The notes beneath the pieces were generated by a model. That model was given only the letters and a program-made list of their open reading frames with translations. It was not told the DNA's origin and searched no databases. From the NCBI GenBank assembly GCA_015680685.1, contig MNCI01014205.1:1084725-1148724 (forward strand): a DNA stretch of 64,000 nt, in the 5' to 3' direction. The first letter of the stretch is position 1, and every line of letters begins with the position of its first letter. The position numbers and the translations under genes are program-made. The DNA is from Gnetum montanum. Taxonomy: Eukaryota; Streptophyta; Gnetopsida; Gnetales; Gnetaceae. Below, one piece after another: positions 31,962 through 44,707 of the stretch.

Positions 31962-34256
31962 TTAAAAATTATTTCAATGGTGTAAAGGACCCAAAGATTA
32001 ATTAATCAACAAAACCATTTACATGCATGCCCCATATCTTCCATGTAACCTTGTCTATGTCATGGATATCAAGTAAACCACTATGTCATCCCAAATGACA
32101 AAGTTGATTTGAATGGTAGTTCCAATTGGAACACACATAGTATGCCTACATACAAGATTTATCAAACTACTTCCATCATCATGGAAAAATTAGTGGGGCT
32201 TATCCTTTCAAGCATCTTTGTATTACTTCATGTCCTTGGATGATTATCATTCTAATAATTTTCTAGGCCGTGTGAAATATATTGTTCAATAGGTATATTG
32301 CATGTCATATCATGCTCTCATATCCCACTAGAAAAATTAATTTGATGATTAGATCAATTGATATAAGAGTAGGATTTGCAAGTAAAAGCTTACAAGTTTA
32401 AACTTAGAGAGTTTTAGTAAAATAAAATATATTATAGGTTAAGTTTCAATTATCGACACAAGTGAACTCGGAAAGAGCTCATGCACCTAACTTCATATTA
32501 TTGTGACATGGCTGAAATCATGATAATGATAATGATGTAGTTCTTTAAAAATTTCCATGTTTCTTTTGAAATGAACAGAGTACTGGTGGTGCTAGTTACC
32601 TTGGCCAACATCCTTGGAAGAACACAGAACCTTAATCTTCCTCTTACTGTAAACTATAAACATTAAATCAGTCTTGCCAATATTGCAAGTGTAGGATCAT
32701 TAATAAACCATAAACATGAATATGAAATTGGTTGTTACTCAATTTGCTTTATACATCTGTGGTGGTGCTCGGGTGTTACAAGGTAGTAACCCCCAGGTGG
32801 TGGAGAATATGGAGGTGGAAGGAGTTATGAAGGTGTTGGATGGTGGCCATTCATAGAAGGCATTTCAGACCATTGGTGAGTGGTGGTGGTTATGACATAG
32901 TGGCAAGCATTACGAGAGTGCTAGTAAATTTGATGGTAGCAAGCCACTATAAAGGTTGAGTGCCATCGGCTATGAATGGGGGGGGGGGGGGGGGGGGGGG
33001 TGTGTTTGGAGGGCTCCGAAATCCATTGGATCTAGGACTAACCAGGAAACCAGAGGTGGTTTCTTTTTCTTTTAGCCTACAATGGGTAACCCTCTATCCC
33101 TCTCAAGGAATAGGTAGATAGCATAGTAGTGGTTGATGAGCAGGTGCGTGACCCACTGTAGTAGACTGCATAGCGCGCATGGCAATGGGCAGCAGGTGTG
33201 CCCCACATGAACAACATGTGGTAGGTGGCGGTTGCCCATCGCTATCTATTAGAAGCGCATCAATGCATAGACTTTGACAGCATCTATTGGTAATGAAAAA
33301 TGACAGGTGCGGGAGCACGTGAGCATGACACACATGGTAGAGTGAATGATGATGATCATTGGCTAGCCTCCCCTCACTCTGGTAGGGCATGTGATGCGAA
33401 TAGGGCATTTTCAGAAGCTCTCTTCCTCTCTCTCCATTCTCCATGCTCCATTTGTGTGCTATAGATGATGGTTAGCAGAGCGTAGGTAGCAACATCAGTA
33501 GTTGATAGACAATCTACATTGCTACTATTGTGGGTTTGTAGCAATGTAGATTGCATGATGCACGTACATGGGGCACGAGATGTGCAATTTTTCTCTTTAG
33601 CAGACTAGGCATACGACATGTTGGCAGGTGCATGACACTCACTGTGGCTACCTTTGATTAGGGCATAATGACAAGTGGTGTTTGCAGTTGTGATAGACAT
33701 TGAGGTCAACTTCTCTCTCTAATTGGGTCAGCTAGGGAAACTAGCAGGCAGTAGTTTCCTTCTTTTTTTTTGGGGCTGTGGTAGGTAGCTTTTTCTCTCT
33801 TCCTAAATGATGGTGGGTACTCTTTCTCTCGTCTTCTCCTCACTCCCTCTCTCTCTCTACAATGGTAGCACATTCCCACAGTGAGCTTGATCTCCCTGCT
33901 CTCTCTCTATAGTAGTGGCATTGTAGGTGGTGTGCGTATAGCTAGCAGTCAGGAGTGACAATTGAGATGGGTAGTTAGTGGGCACCACCAATAATGACAT
34001 ACTGACAAAAATAGTGGTGGACTAGGAAAAATTTATTCTTTTTTACTTATTGTATTCTTGAATTTTAAGATAGTCACTCAATTTAAATTTTGATTTCTTT
34101 TAGTTTGGCTTACTATTTTAAAACATCACATGGTCCTTTCCAGCTAAGACTATTCTTGGGTTTTTATACTCATACAAGAGGCACCCTAGGAAATAGTCTC
34201 CTTAAACGAGGAGTTTTTACCTAGGTGTTGGTGCATCCAAGATTTACACATCAACA
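31962..34256 (+). repeat. Element G 5' LTR
   Basis: Similarity to the 3' LTR begins at the phrase ATTATTTCAATGGTGTAAAGG (about 31962 and 60823) and ends at CACATCAACA. It contains about 640 bp (32192-32822) absent from the 3' copy, a run of 23 G (32978-33000), and CT microsatellites near 33720-33910. Short frames inside it are not conserved genes. Confidence 0.78.
32978..33000 (+). repeat. Homopolymer of 23 G
   Basis: The equivalent place in the 3' LTR has eight or so G (about 62593-62600). Such runs are prone to sequencing and assembly error. Confidence 0.9.
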
Positions 34257-34262
34257 CTTTTT

Positions 34263-34280
34263 TGGTGCTAGAAGGAGGAC
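34263..34280 (+). other. Primer-binding site of G (tRNA-Asn)
   Basis: TGGTGCTAGAAGGAGGAC, six bases after the LTR. It is the same tRNA-Asn complement as in B, with the same T at position 4. Confidence 0.82.
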
Positions 34281-34561
34281 CATTTTTCTAGACTTTGTTT
34301 TCCCATATTAGTTTTTCTTGTCATTTTTCTTATTCTTGACTTCTTTCCCAATCCTATGTCAATTTTTTTTAAATATTTGTTCTCAGCCCTTGTTTTGGGA
34401 AAATCTTTTGCTTTATTTTCTAAGAATTTTTGAGCCCTTTTATTTTTTGATCTTAAAAGTTTGCCTCTTGAAAATTTTTGAGTCTCATCACCCATTTTTA
34501 ATCCTTATTTTTTTTTAAAAAAACCCTCATTTCCTAGTCCCATTTTCAAATTTGTGTTTTG
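34281..34561 (+). other. G leader, left of E
   Basis: T-rich untranslated sequence with no supported gene. It is interrupted at GTGGT (34562-34566) by element E and resumes at 44311. Confidence 0.65.
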
Positions 34562-34566
34562 GTGGT
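34562..34566. repeat. TSD of element E, left (GTGGT)
   Basis: Partner GCGGT at 44311-44315, one transition apart. Confidence 0.75.
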
Positions 34567-35373
34567 TGATGAGTGGCAAGGTACCCCTACACTCAACCAT
34601 ACAAATACGAGCATTTCATGCATGATTCGGTTGAACTCCAAGGACCAAGTGCTTATGCGCCTTAATGGAACACTCAGGGTTAATCAATCGTTGTCTTCCC
34701 AAACTTACTTGTATTGTGATGGTTGTATGGTTAAGTAAGCTTGAGGTATATGATTTTTATAGCTTTTTTATTTTTTATGTCTTCCACTAATAAAGGAGAG
34801 GGAGAGAGAACTAAGTGGCTAACTTACATTAACTATTCATCAACTAGTTTCTAAATGTTCCTAACACCAGTATCCATTCCCACTTGTCGTACACATCCTG
34901 AACTAGTGCAACGCTGCTAGGATTACCAAATGCTAATCGTTACTGGGTTACCAAGCGCTACACGCATGCTCGAAGTGGTCGTACTGAGTGTATTTAACTA
35001 AGGGCGTTGAACATTGAGAGAGATATTAATTAACTAGGAAAGCGTTAAATAATCATTAATTACTAATTAGGTTAATCTATATGCTATAAGGTTTATCATA
35101 AAGTTCATCTTTATTGTAGTACACAAAATTGTGCTCAGGTAAAAATTGCTTGAATAAAGATCCATTCACTCTATGACTCCTATTGCGGGCACACAGAAAT
35201 AATTCTAACTATGGAATGACTAAACTACAAGAATCTAGCTAAGGGTCTAATTCTAACATTTTGGAACCAAGGGTGCCATATCTTATTTATAGAAGATGAG
35301 ACAGGATGTGATATCACTTATGCGATATTGCGTGGTGGTTGTGATATCGCGTATGTGATATCGTGGTTCATCA
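34567..35373 (-). repeat. Element E 3' LTR
   Basis: 807 bp, equal in length to the other copy. In element sense U3 begins TGATGAACCACGATATCACA, with a TATA box at 35291-35283. Confidence 0.93.
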
Positions 35374-35388
35374 TACCCCCATGACTAA
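35374..35388 (-). other. Polypurine tract of E
   Basis: The minus strand reads TTTAGTCATGGGGGTA directly before the LTR, as in A. Confidence 0.75.
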
Positions 35389-37428
35389 ATGAAAAATCAT
35401 CCTCGAGTTCCTTACAAAATATTGGGAAGGTATGGGATTATTAACTTGAATGAAAACTAATGGTGAATGGGATGACATGTGAACGGATCAACATTGTAAT
35501 ACATGGCAACATTAGTGTTCATGACTATAAGAGTGAACACTATACACAATTGACATCCAACCTTATTTGGCATCTAAGAGAGAAGAGAGAGAGAAAGAAA
35601 AGGAGAAGACGTATTGGTGCTGATGCCAAGATTGTGCCTTCCATTGTTCATCCATAACCACGTTGTTTCTTGCAGAACCATTCCATTAGTAATCCATCCT
35701 GAGTGTTTCCTCCAGGTCCAATCCATTGTTGTATGATTTCCATCTGCACACACAACACAGTCACATATGAGCAAGGGTAAGTAAATCACAATATAGTTGA
35801 TACCTTGCCTTAGTGTAAGGTCCATTGGTTGAGTTGTGATATGGACAATACAAATTCTAGAGATATAACACTGGTGACTACCCAAGGTGCAAGGGTTAGG
35901 AAAAATTGAAAAAATTGGACCAGGGCCCCCATGACTAAGAGCGATCCTTTGGTAGCGATAGAATGGAAAAAGATAAGGAATAAGAAAGATGGAGAAAAAG
36001 AAACAACGACAACACCGATAAAATGGATGATAGATATGGGAATGAAACAAAAAAAAATGTTGATTGCAGAAATGTTTAAGTGAAAGAAGTTAACTGATGC
36101 AAAAAATAGGAATGCTAGTGGATCCTCCCCAAAGCAGGCTCATGCCCTTTATGCCTTGACAAACCCACATTCAAAGAGTTCGTAGGCTTTGGAAATGTCT
36201 TTTGGAAGCAAGAGTTAAAGTCTTAACCACAAGAATTTACCAAAGAGAAAACAATGCATCAATCAAAATATAGACTACTGATACAACCGACAATGAAGTG
36301 GGAAATGGAGAAAGAATGATGGGGAGAAGAGAATGGAATGGAGTCCCAAGAACAAGGTGGTGTATAGCCCCTTGTGTATTTATGGTTAATTTGATTGAGT
36401 AGATCTCATTCCAAATCCAGCCTCAAACAATCCACATCCAGTGACTTCGTATTAATACACTTGGCCAATCCATAATAACAAGAATGCTTCTGCCAAAGAG
36501 GCACCACAATTCCGAGGAAAGTGAGAAAGGGAGAAGTAGGAAGCAAGAAAGGGCCTTATTTAGAGGGAACATATTTTTTTAGTTCCATAACCAGTGCTTG
36601 TAGCCTAGATGATTATTTTTTCTAAGGGGTGTGCTTTGAATTCTCATTTTTTTTTTGCTTTTGCGTGAGAACCACACCATGCAAAGACTTATTTTTATTG
36701 GCTCAGCTTCTCGATAATGGAGCAATGTCGAAATGGTTAGGAAAACTCAAGAAGAAAACATCCAAGCACCCAAGAGAATAGCCAGAAAAAATGCATCAAA
36801 TCCCTTTGAAGCCACACCCTTTTCAGTCCTTGAGTCCTTCCTTAGTTTGAGAAATTCCCAATCACTAATTCATTAATAGTTTTATTATTAAAGAAGGGGA
36901 CTGTACAGTTCCAAGCTAAGAGAGACCATAGAAATTCATGGATGAATGGATGACATTGAATCATTACCTATTATATCAAAAGAAACATACCTTAGTATCC
37001 ACATTATAACTCAAAGGTAAAAACCAAACATTAGCAATCAATAAAATATAGTTCATACCATCATCAGGAGCACTTATTAGGTGACAAATTTAATAAAACA
37101 AAAACAACAAACAAAGATAAAAAATAAAATAAAAATAAAGAAAAAATAAAACAACAGAAAAGAAAGAAAAAACAAATAGTCACACAAAGAAATGAGAAAG
37201 TATAAATGATATTGCAAAATAAAAACAAGAAAAATTAAAGAAATTTGCAAAAAAAAAATGTGTAAAAAAAAAACTTAAAAAAGAATTGAGGGCCTCAAAT
37301 GGTTAGCAAAGGTGGCTGTCTCCCCCATGACTGAGTTGGAAGAAGGAGATCTAAAATAGTGAGTAGGGTTGTCCCTTCTCAGAGGTATTATGTGCATTGA
37401 CCGTTCTAAAGTCATGGAAGGGTTTGGT
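35389..37428 (-). other. E 3' non-coding region with X-start remnant
   Basis: From 35740 (minus) an ATG follows TTGTGTGTGCAG, as for X in A and F, but the frame (MEIIQQWIGPGGN) soon meets stops and no X domain follows, so X is absent or lost. The conserved CCTCCCCAAAGCAGG phrase is at about 36124. A-rich sequence lies at 37080-37280. Nothing else coding is supported. Confidence 0.6.
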
Positions 37429-38660
37429 CTATTGCACATTAACTAACAATCTCTTATCAGGGCTCTCAAGTTTGTATATGGTCATGGCCCCTGAAGGAAA
37501 GGTTGCATAAATAATGTAAGGTCCTTCCCACAGTGTTTGAAATTTTGTGCGTTGTGGCACATGTGTGGGGTTCCAGTAGAGAACTTTATCTCCTGGTTGA
37601 TACTTAATCTTTCGAATCTTCAAGTCATGATGTTGCTTGTTATATGCCTTNAGTTTCCAGGTGGAGTGGTATGCCCAAAGAGCATCATTCAGTTTAGTGC
37701 TCCAATCTCGCGTATATTTGCTAATTGTCCTAGTTAATATTTTAGTGATCTCCCTGTTGGTGACCTTAGCTTGTCCGTTAGCTTGGGGGTGATAAGGTGT
37801 ACTCAATTTATGTTCAACCGCTAAGCATTGCATTAAGTTCTAAAAAGGTGCACTTGTGAAGTGAGTTCCATTATCTGAAATAAGTGCAAGTGGCATGCCA
37901 AACCTATTTACAATTTGTTGTTGCATAAATCGTGTAGCTATAGATGATGTGCAGTCTTTAATAGCAGCTGGTTCAGCCCATTTTGTTAGATAGTCTATGG
38001 TAACTACAATGTAAGATTTTCCATTGGACATTGGTGTAATGGGCCCCATAAAGTCTATTGCCCAAATGTCGAAGGGTTCTAACGGTTGAATCCATTGTTG
38101 CAGACCCTCCATTTTAGCAATCATTCCCCCATCATGTTGATAGTGCTCACAAGATTGGACAAATTGACGGGCATCTCAAAATTATGTTGGCCAGTAATAT
38201 CCTGCAAGCAAGATCTTAATAGCTATTTATCTCCTCGCATAGTGACCCCCACAAGGGCCCTCATGAGCATCTTGGAGAACTCCCAGTTGGTCTACCTTGG
38301 GCACGCACCATCGAACCAAGCCATCAGGACACACTTTGTAAAGTTTTCCATTGATCTCCATGAAGTACTTGGCTCTGTGAAGAAATTGTTGTTTCTTCCT
38401 AAAGTCCAGCTCCTGTGGTGTTTGTTGAGTAAGGAGATAGGTGAGAATGCTACTATACCAGTTTGTTTCCATGGGTAGTTGGTTATTCACTATACCAGCA
38501 AAGAGGGCTTCATCAAGAAAATGATTAGACATTACATATTCATCCTCTTTGCTATCCCAGTGCAACCGAGATAAATGATCTGCAACTACATTCTCGGTGC
38601 CTTTTTGATCGATCATCGTTAGATCAAACTCCTATAGAATTACCAGCCATCGTATAATAT
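37429..38660 (-). pseudogene. E RNase H end and integrase, with internal deletion
   Basis: The RNase H end reads ENVVADHLSRL (about 38600-38570). The integrase zinc domain shows HEGPCGGHYARR (about 38262-38227) and a CEHYQHDGG stretch. The core has IWAIDFMGP, ALISDNGTHF and HPQANGQAKVTNRE; the catalytic Glu of the NGQ-x-E motif is Lys (AAG at 37767-37765). After DALWAYHSTWK, N 37651 is followed by KAYNKQHHDLKIRKI, so the usual TP-x-G...VYG segment is missing. The C-terminus (ALWEGPY-like WEGPYIIY...TIYKLESPDK) has no chromodomain. Several stops. Inactive as read. Confidence 0.88.
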
Positions 38661-40200
38661 GAGGGCTAACCTTTGGTTTGTTCATGAGGAACCAAATTGC
38701 ACTATGATTTGTGTGGATGAACACTTTGTAACCTAACACATAGTACCTAAACTTATCCAGTGCAAACACTACAATCATTAATTCTTTCTATGTAGTTGTG
38801 TAGTTAAGTTGTGCACCAGCAATACTTCTACTTGCATAGTGGATGTAGTAAGGGCATTTTTGGTCATCTAACTATGTAAGTACAACACCTAAGGCATAAT
38901 TGGACACGTTAGTCATGATGTGGGATGGTCTGGACCAATCAGGAGCTTGTAGAATGAGAGTTTCTACTAGCTTTTTTTTAGGGTTTGGAATGCTCATTCA
39001 CATTCCCTGGTCCACTCAAAAGGTATGTCCTTCTTTGTTAGCTCTACCAATGGTTTGGAAATCTTGGAGAAGTTCTCAATGAATCTCCTGTAGTAGCCAG
39101 TGTGTCCAAGGAATGACCAAATGTCTTTGACAATTTTTGGTTGATGGGTGATTCCTTGGATAACCCTAATTTTATCTGGATCTACCTCTATTCCTACATG
39201 TGAAACCTTATGTCCAAGTACTATGCCTTATTGGACCATTAAATGGCTTTTCTGCTAGTTGAGCCTTAGATTGATTTCTATGCATCTTTTCAGCACTTAC
39301 TCTAATTGGTCCAAGGCTTGATCAAAACTTGTTCAATAGGTGGAGAAGTCGTTCATGAAGACTTCCACTCTATTCCCTATCTGCTATTGGAATATGCTTA
39401 GAATTAGGTGTTGAAATGTGGTAGGAGCATTACACAAGCCAAATGACATTTGTTTATATGCAAATGTTCCCCAAGGACTAGTGAATGTTGTCTTGGCTTG
39501 GTCTTTTGGGGCTATCTGTATTTGGTTGTATTCGCTATAGCCATCCAGAAAACTGTAATAGCGATGTCCTACTATGGTGTCTAAGACTTGGTCAACGAAT
39601 GGCAACGGAAAGTTATCCTTAAATGTTGCCATGTTCAGCAGCCTAAAATCTATGCACAACCTTTATTTTTCTCCCTTTTTAGGCATGATTACCAGAGGGC
39701 TAACCCATTCGATATCAACAATGGGATATATGAACCCAGCCTTAAGAAGCTATTCTATTTCTTCTTTTACTACTTGCTTAAATTTTGGGTTCAATCGCCT
39801 CTGCGGTTGTTTTCAAGGTTTCATGGAGGGGTAAGTGTAAATCCTATGCTGGCATATCCTAGGATCTATTCTAGTTAATTCGAGATATGACCAGGAAAAG
39901 GCTTTTGACCACTTGTTTATTACTTTCAATAATCTTCCTTTTTGTTTGGAAGCAAGTCTTGCATTGATGATTACCAGTTTTTCATTTTCAAGAATCATAT
40001 ATTTCAAACTGGTGGGCAATGGTTTCAATTCTAGGGAATCTTTTTTGAATTTTTCAAGAATTTCCAACTTCCCCTAGTTGATGCTTTCAAGGTTAAGGCT
40101 TGGAAGTTGGTAGCGGACTTGCTCTAGTGCATCTATGCTTTTGATGTAAGTGCAAGCTATTCCGTCAGTTAGTTCCATGCACATTAGTGAGTTGCTCTCT
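38661..40200 (-). pseudogene. E reverse transcriptase and RNase H
   Basis: It is in the same frame as protease and integrase. Athila-type landmarks: LELKPLPTSLKYMILE, WSYLELTRIDPRICQHRI, CIDFRLLNMATFKDNFPLPF, YSFLDGYSEYNQI and MSFGLCNAPTTFQ. The catalytic box reads FMNDF (39359-39345), where Athila has FMDDF, so the first Asp is Asn and activity is unlikely. RNase H follows with TNVSNYALGVVLT, YYIHYASRSI and FRYYVLGYKVFIHTNHSA. About a dozen stops but almost no frameshifts. Confidence 0.88.
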
Positions 40201-41000
40201 TGATCAGCTATCCACCACTGGGTGTCTTCTTGTCATGTGGCTACTGCATACATGCACTTTTGTATGTTAGTGTTTTGTGCACACCGATTGCATGCAAGCA
40301 ATGCTAAACTTTGCATAACCGATGATCTCTGCATGCAATTGCTTCCTATATCACTGTATGTGATGCATGGAACCTTCTTCTTCTCGATATTTCCAAAAGT
40401 CTTCTCCTTAGATATTTTCAAGGAAAGATCACGGATTCCTAGGTGTGCATCTATAGTACTTAGCCATGCCCTTTCCATTATTATTGGGAAGTCCCCTTTA
40501 CCGTTATTCACTTGTATCACTAGAAAATCAGCTGGGTACGGCCACCCACACACAGTGGTGATGATGTCCTCCACCAATCCCAAGGGAATAGTGATGGACT
40601 AGTCGGCCAGCTCTAGGCAAATATTACTCTTCTTTAATGGAGGTAGGTTCCAGGCTTTGTACATTTCTTGCGATATTAAGCTGACTCCAGAGCCTAAATC
40701 CAGAAGAGCTTTGCATGGCTCATGCCCAGCGATTTGGAGATAGATTAGAGGGCTTCCAAGATTAGAGAATTTCTTGGGAAGGTGGCCAACCTTGATCCAG
40801 TTAGTAACGACATGTGTTAACACAACCATATGTGTTGATCTCGGTGTTTGGTTCAAAGGTAGCTTTGAAGCTTTATTTGATGGAGAGGCATTTTGAGGTT
40901 CAATCGCTTGTGGTTGTAAGGGCTTGGTTGGACTATTCGTTTTGAAGAAAGGTCTTTTCTTGATATGGTGGTCAGAACCAATAGTGGGTTGAGGATTTAT
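40201..41000 (-). pseudogene. E protease region
   Basis: The core reads CKALLDLGSGVSLISQEMYKAW (about 40720-40650), matching the Athila protease pattern with DLG(A/S). It is preceded by GHLPKKFSNLGSPLI and followed by ICLELAD and IIMERAWLSTIDAHLG, the later protease segment. One stop (40601-40599) splits the two halves. It is in frame with pol and with the C-terminal gag. Confidence 0.75.
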
Positions 41001-43360
41001 AGCCCTTGTGGCATTACGTTTCTACGGTTGAGTAGGGAGTTCCCCTTGCATTGTTGGAGCAGGTGATAATGGAGCTATTGGTGTGAGAGCTGCACATGGA
41101 TTTGAAGGATGGTATATTTATGGGTTATCTTCCCTAGGAGAAGGAGTTCCATGATACTCATGGGCTTGGTAGTGATGTTGTGGTGTAACGTGACTAACAG
41201 AGTCACATGGTGAGATTGGATGCTGCAAGTAGTAGCCATATGGGTCAGATTGCTGGTATGGGTATTATTGCCTTGGTGGTGGCATCCCCCATGACTGTGG
41301 GTATTGCCACTATTGATGTTGATCAATGGGTTGTGGTGGAGTTCCACTTGGATAATATGTTGAAGGTTGGTGGAACTGCCTTGGGTTACCTTGGGGATAA
41401 GGTAACCGTCGGGGTGCTTGCCGTTTATTTAGTCGTGGGTTGAGTGCATACACCCCAGACTCTTATAGATGTGAGATCACTGGGCAACATCCCTTAGGAT
41501 GGTCGTATTGGCATATCTTGCATCCACTATCATTTTCCATGTCTGAATCTACAACCTCTTCTGTGATGGCCATGTTCCCATTACCCTTGTTATCTGCATT
41601 TTCCACTTTTCTCTTTTTCTTTTTTTCGCATTCACTACCTCACTCCCTAGACTCCTCTATAATTTTAAGAACAGTTTCAAACCTACCATCTAGGTAGTCG
41701 CACATTTGGTCTACCTTTGCCGATACTTTTGATGTTAACTTTTGGAGAGGCAAAGTTTTCTTATTCACCATCTCTTTGACTGGTGACTCTTCTTCCTCCT
41801 CACAAAATCTCACTCCCCTTTTTCGGAGGGAAGGATCTCGGTTGTATTCTTCCGCACTTTCTCTCTTTTGTAGCTCACCTTCTTCTTTGGCAACTTGCTC
41901 TAGTAGTCTATGAATTTGATGAGACCTAAGCTCCTATAACCTTTTTTGGGCATACATCCCAAGGGTTCTTCTTTTTTCATGCCTAAGTCCATCCACGAGA
42001 TGGCGTAGTTGATCCTGCTGCGAATAACCATGGCTAGGGCAACGATGTAACAGTGCATAATAGCGGCCCATGGTAGCATCCAAGGGTTCATGATTTCCTT
42101 GATTTCATTCTTGGATTTGCTTCCATAGGTTAGACACTTAGGAGTACATTTGGTACTTATCATTGAATAGTTCTAACATTGTACTCCACCTCCAAATGGA
42201 TTCTGGTTCTAAGGACCGGTACCAGCTTTCAGCTTCTTTCACTAGTATCCTTGGGAAAAACTTCAATTTTTGCCATTTTTTTCTATGTTTTACAAGGCAC
42301 ATGCATCATGGAATGCTTGTAAATTATTTTGAGGATCAGCGTTGTATCCCCCTTCAAATCATGGGATGTTGTTCATGTCTAACCTCTTGATACTACTATC
42401 CTTTTGGTGCCTTATTGGAACCCTTATGACCTTTGTTATATCTAGCATGCTTCTAGTTTTGAGTAGGGGTTCTTCATGATCGTTTCATTCATAGAATCTA
42501 TGGTGTCTACGCGGTTTCCTACTCTCCCTTCTTCTATGTCTTGATTCTTTAGAGTGCCTTCATCCATGTTCTCAACTGTCTTGTCGATGACTATCACGTC
42601 GTTTCCCCTTATCCTCACAATTGGTTTCCCTATGATTGTGTCCAGACACTAAAGGAGAGGGTGAAGATGATGATGAAGGTGAAGAAGAAGGAGAACCATT
42701 GCCATGATGGTATTTTCTACCTTCTCTTCAGTGGTCTCGGTCTCAATCATGATCACGATAAGAATGTTCATCCTTATCGTGTGTTCGTGTTCCTTCATTG
42801 AACACTTCATGTTCATGGGTATTAGAACTAGGGTTGTGAATAATGGAGTGGAGGTTATGATATACTACCTCTTGACTAATGTTAGGAGGAGGAACAAAAT
42901 TTTGTGGGGAGACTATTAAAGCAGGTTCACCATCCTCAATTTTTCTCAAAATATGCAGAGCGTCATGGGGCCATTTACCCTTCAAAGATGTATGGTATCT
43001 CTCTTGTCGCAAGTCCCTTTGATGTTGTGCTTCTGTGGGATGATAGTCTCTTAATTCATGATCGCATGCAACGTATTTTGCATATAAAAGTGGCATGCCT
43101 ATTCATGTGAGAGCACAAAGGAGCATGTTGGGAATTGATCGGTCTAGAGGCAACACTATGTTACCCTCCAAGTCTCTCCAACGCAGTTGTTCTTCTTGGT
43201 GGAGAATAAACGTGAAATCAGGTACATACTGATTGGGATGAGTATATACCACACAAAATTGTTAAGGAACTGGCAGATCCTGGTTATGTTTATTATGCCA
43301 CCGACTGCCTCTTGTGTTAGTCCTAGGCGATGAAGTGCTCTTATGTGAAGAAGAAGACAT
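41001..43360 (-). pseudogene. E gag (Athila-like)
   Basis: The ATG at 43360 (MSSSSHKSTSSPR) starts the region. An N-terminal part at 43096-42743 has the acidic/His-rich IIHNPSSNTHEHEV stretch. Capsid-like sequence follows at about 42450-41900 but is broken by frameshifts. A variant zinc knuckle CKICQYDHPKGCC (CX2CX3HX3-4C) lies at about 41500-41455. A Pro/Gln/Tyr-rich tail (PYPQGNPRQFHQPSTYY and similar) runs into the protease frame. The YDHPKG core is shared with A and F. Confidence 0.75.
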
Positions 43361-43484
43361 CTTATCTTGTTCAGTGTGTAATGTACTGTTGTCTCATATT
43401 TCTTTGATTAACCCCAAGGTTCGTTCTAACGTTCCAATGATATGAATGATTTCCTATGTTCTACGTAGCGCACAAACAACTAAG

Positions 43485-43502
43485 TCCTCGACAATGGCGC
43501 CA
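43485..43502 (-). other. Primer-binding site of E (tRNA-Asp)
   Basis: The minus strand reads TGGCGCCATTGTCGAGGA one base after the LTR. It is complementary to plant tRNA-Asp (GGCAACGGCGCCA end) with two or three changes. Element F has TGGCGCCATTGCCGAGGA. Confidence 0.82.
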
Positions 43503-43503
43503 A

Positions 43504-44310
43504 TGATGAGTGGCAAGGTACCCCTAAACTTAACCATACGAATATGAGTGTTTCACGCATGATCTGGTTGAACTCCAAGGACCAAGTGCTTATGCATCTT
43601 AATGGAACACTCAAGGTTAATTAATCGTTGTCTTCCCAAACTTACTTGTATTGTCATGGTTGTATGGTTAAGTAAGCTTGAGGTATATGATTTTTATAGC
43701 TTTTGTATTTTTTATGTCTTCTGCTAATAAAGGAGAGGGAGAGAAAACTAAGTGGCTAACTTACATTAACTATTCATTAACTAGTTTCTAAATTTTTCTA
43801 ACACCAGTATCCATTCCCACTTGCCATACACATTCTGAACTAGTGCAACGCTGTTAGGATTACCAAACGCTAATCATTACTGGGTTACCAAGTGCTACAC
43901 GCATGCTCGAAGCGGTCATACTGACTGTATTTAACTAAGGGGGTTGAAGGTTGAGAGAGATATTAATTAACTAGGAAAGTGTTAAAAAATCATTAATTAC
44001 TAGTTAGCTTAATCTGTATGCTGCAAGGTTTATCATAAAGTTCATCTTTAGTGCCGTACACAAAATTGTGCTTAGGTACAAATTGCTCAAATAAAGATCC
44101 GTTCACTCTATGACTCCTACTGTGGGCACACAGAAATAATTCTAACTCTAGGATGACTAAATTACAAGAATCTGGCTAAGGGTCTAATTCTAACTGTTTG
44201 GAACCAAGGGTGCCACCTCTTATTTATAGAAGATGAGACATGATGCGATATCGTGTATGCAATATCGCGTGGTGGCTGTGATATCACGTACGCGATATCG
44301 CGGTTCATCA
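43504..44310 (-). repeat. Element E 5' LTR
   Basis: 807 bp with a TATA box at 44228-44220. The U3 end carries GATATC palindromes at about 44246-44300. Confidence 0.93.
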
Positions 44311-44315
44311 GCGGT
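44311..44315. repeat. TSD of element E, right (GCGGT)
   Basis: Partner of GTGGT at 34562. Confidence 0.75.
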
Positions 44316-44707
44316 CCTTACCTAAGTCCTAACTTTGGTAAGGTGGTTTTTTTAATCATTTAGTTTTAAATTTATTTTTTTGAAATTTTGCATTTCACTG
44401 TTTTCCTTTTAAATTTTATAAATATTGCAATTTCATGCATTTATTTTTCTTTTAAATTTTTTTAAATAGCATATTTTAGTTTTTTTTGTCAAAAAAATAT
44501 ATTATTACAATATTTCTGTTCTTTTTACTTAATTTTATAGCTTTATTTTAGCATTTATATTTAATAAATTTTCATTTTATGAGTGAACCCTCCTAATAAG
44601 AATTACTTACCTCTACCCCTAACCAACTAGCTACCCATTACTTTACATTAAGGAAATGACAAGCTTCATGTTTTCCAAGTTCTATTCCTAGGAGAAATCA
44701 GACTAGG
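44316..44707 (+). other. G leader, right of E
   Basis: Very T-rich untranslated sequence leading to gag. No gene is seen. Confidence 0.65.

Larger units (their letters stand above)
34567..44310 (-). mobile_element. Element E: Athila-like LTR retrotransposon with gag-pol
   Basis: LTRs of 807 bp (34567-35373 and 43504-44310), TGATGAGTGG...TTCATCA on the plus strand. A tRNA-Asp primer site (43502-43485), gag-pol on the minus strand in one frame (43360 to 37429), a non-coding stretch, a remnant of the X start (35740), and a polypurine tract at 35374. A near-perfect 5-bp duplication flanks it. Gag, LTR and 3' sequence are related to A and F, so E is the pol-bearing member of that family. It is inserted into the leader of element G. 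Confidence 0.92.

Noticed and set aside
33103-33556. Minus-strand frames in G's LTR, with similar ones at 62568-62816 and 63105-63593
   Set aside because: Not conserved in frame between the two LTRs and rich in microsatellite translation.
35574-36050. 158-codon minus-strand frame in E's 3' region
   Set aside because: Phe/His/Cys-rich with no counterpart in A or F; it is out of step with the CAG|ATG start at 35740. Chance frame.
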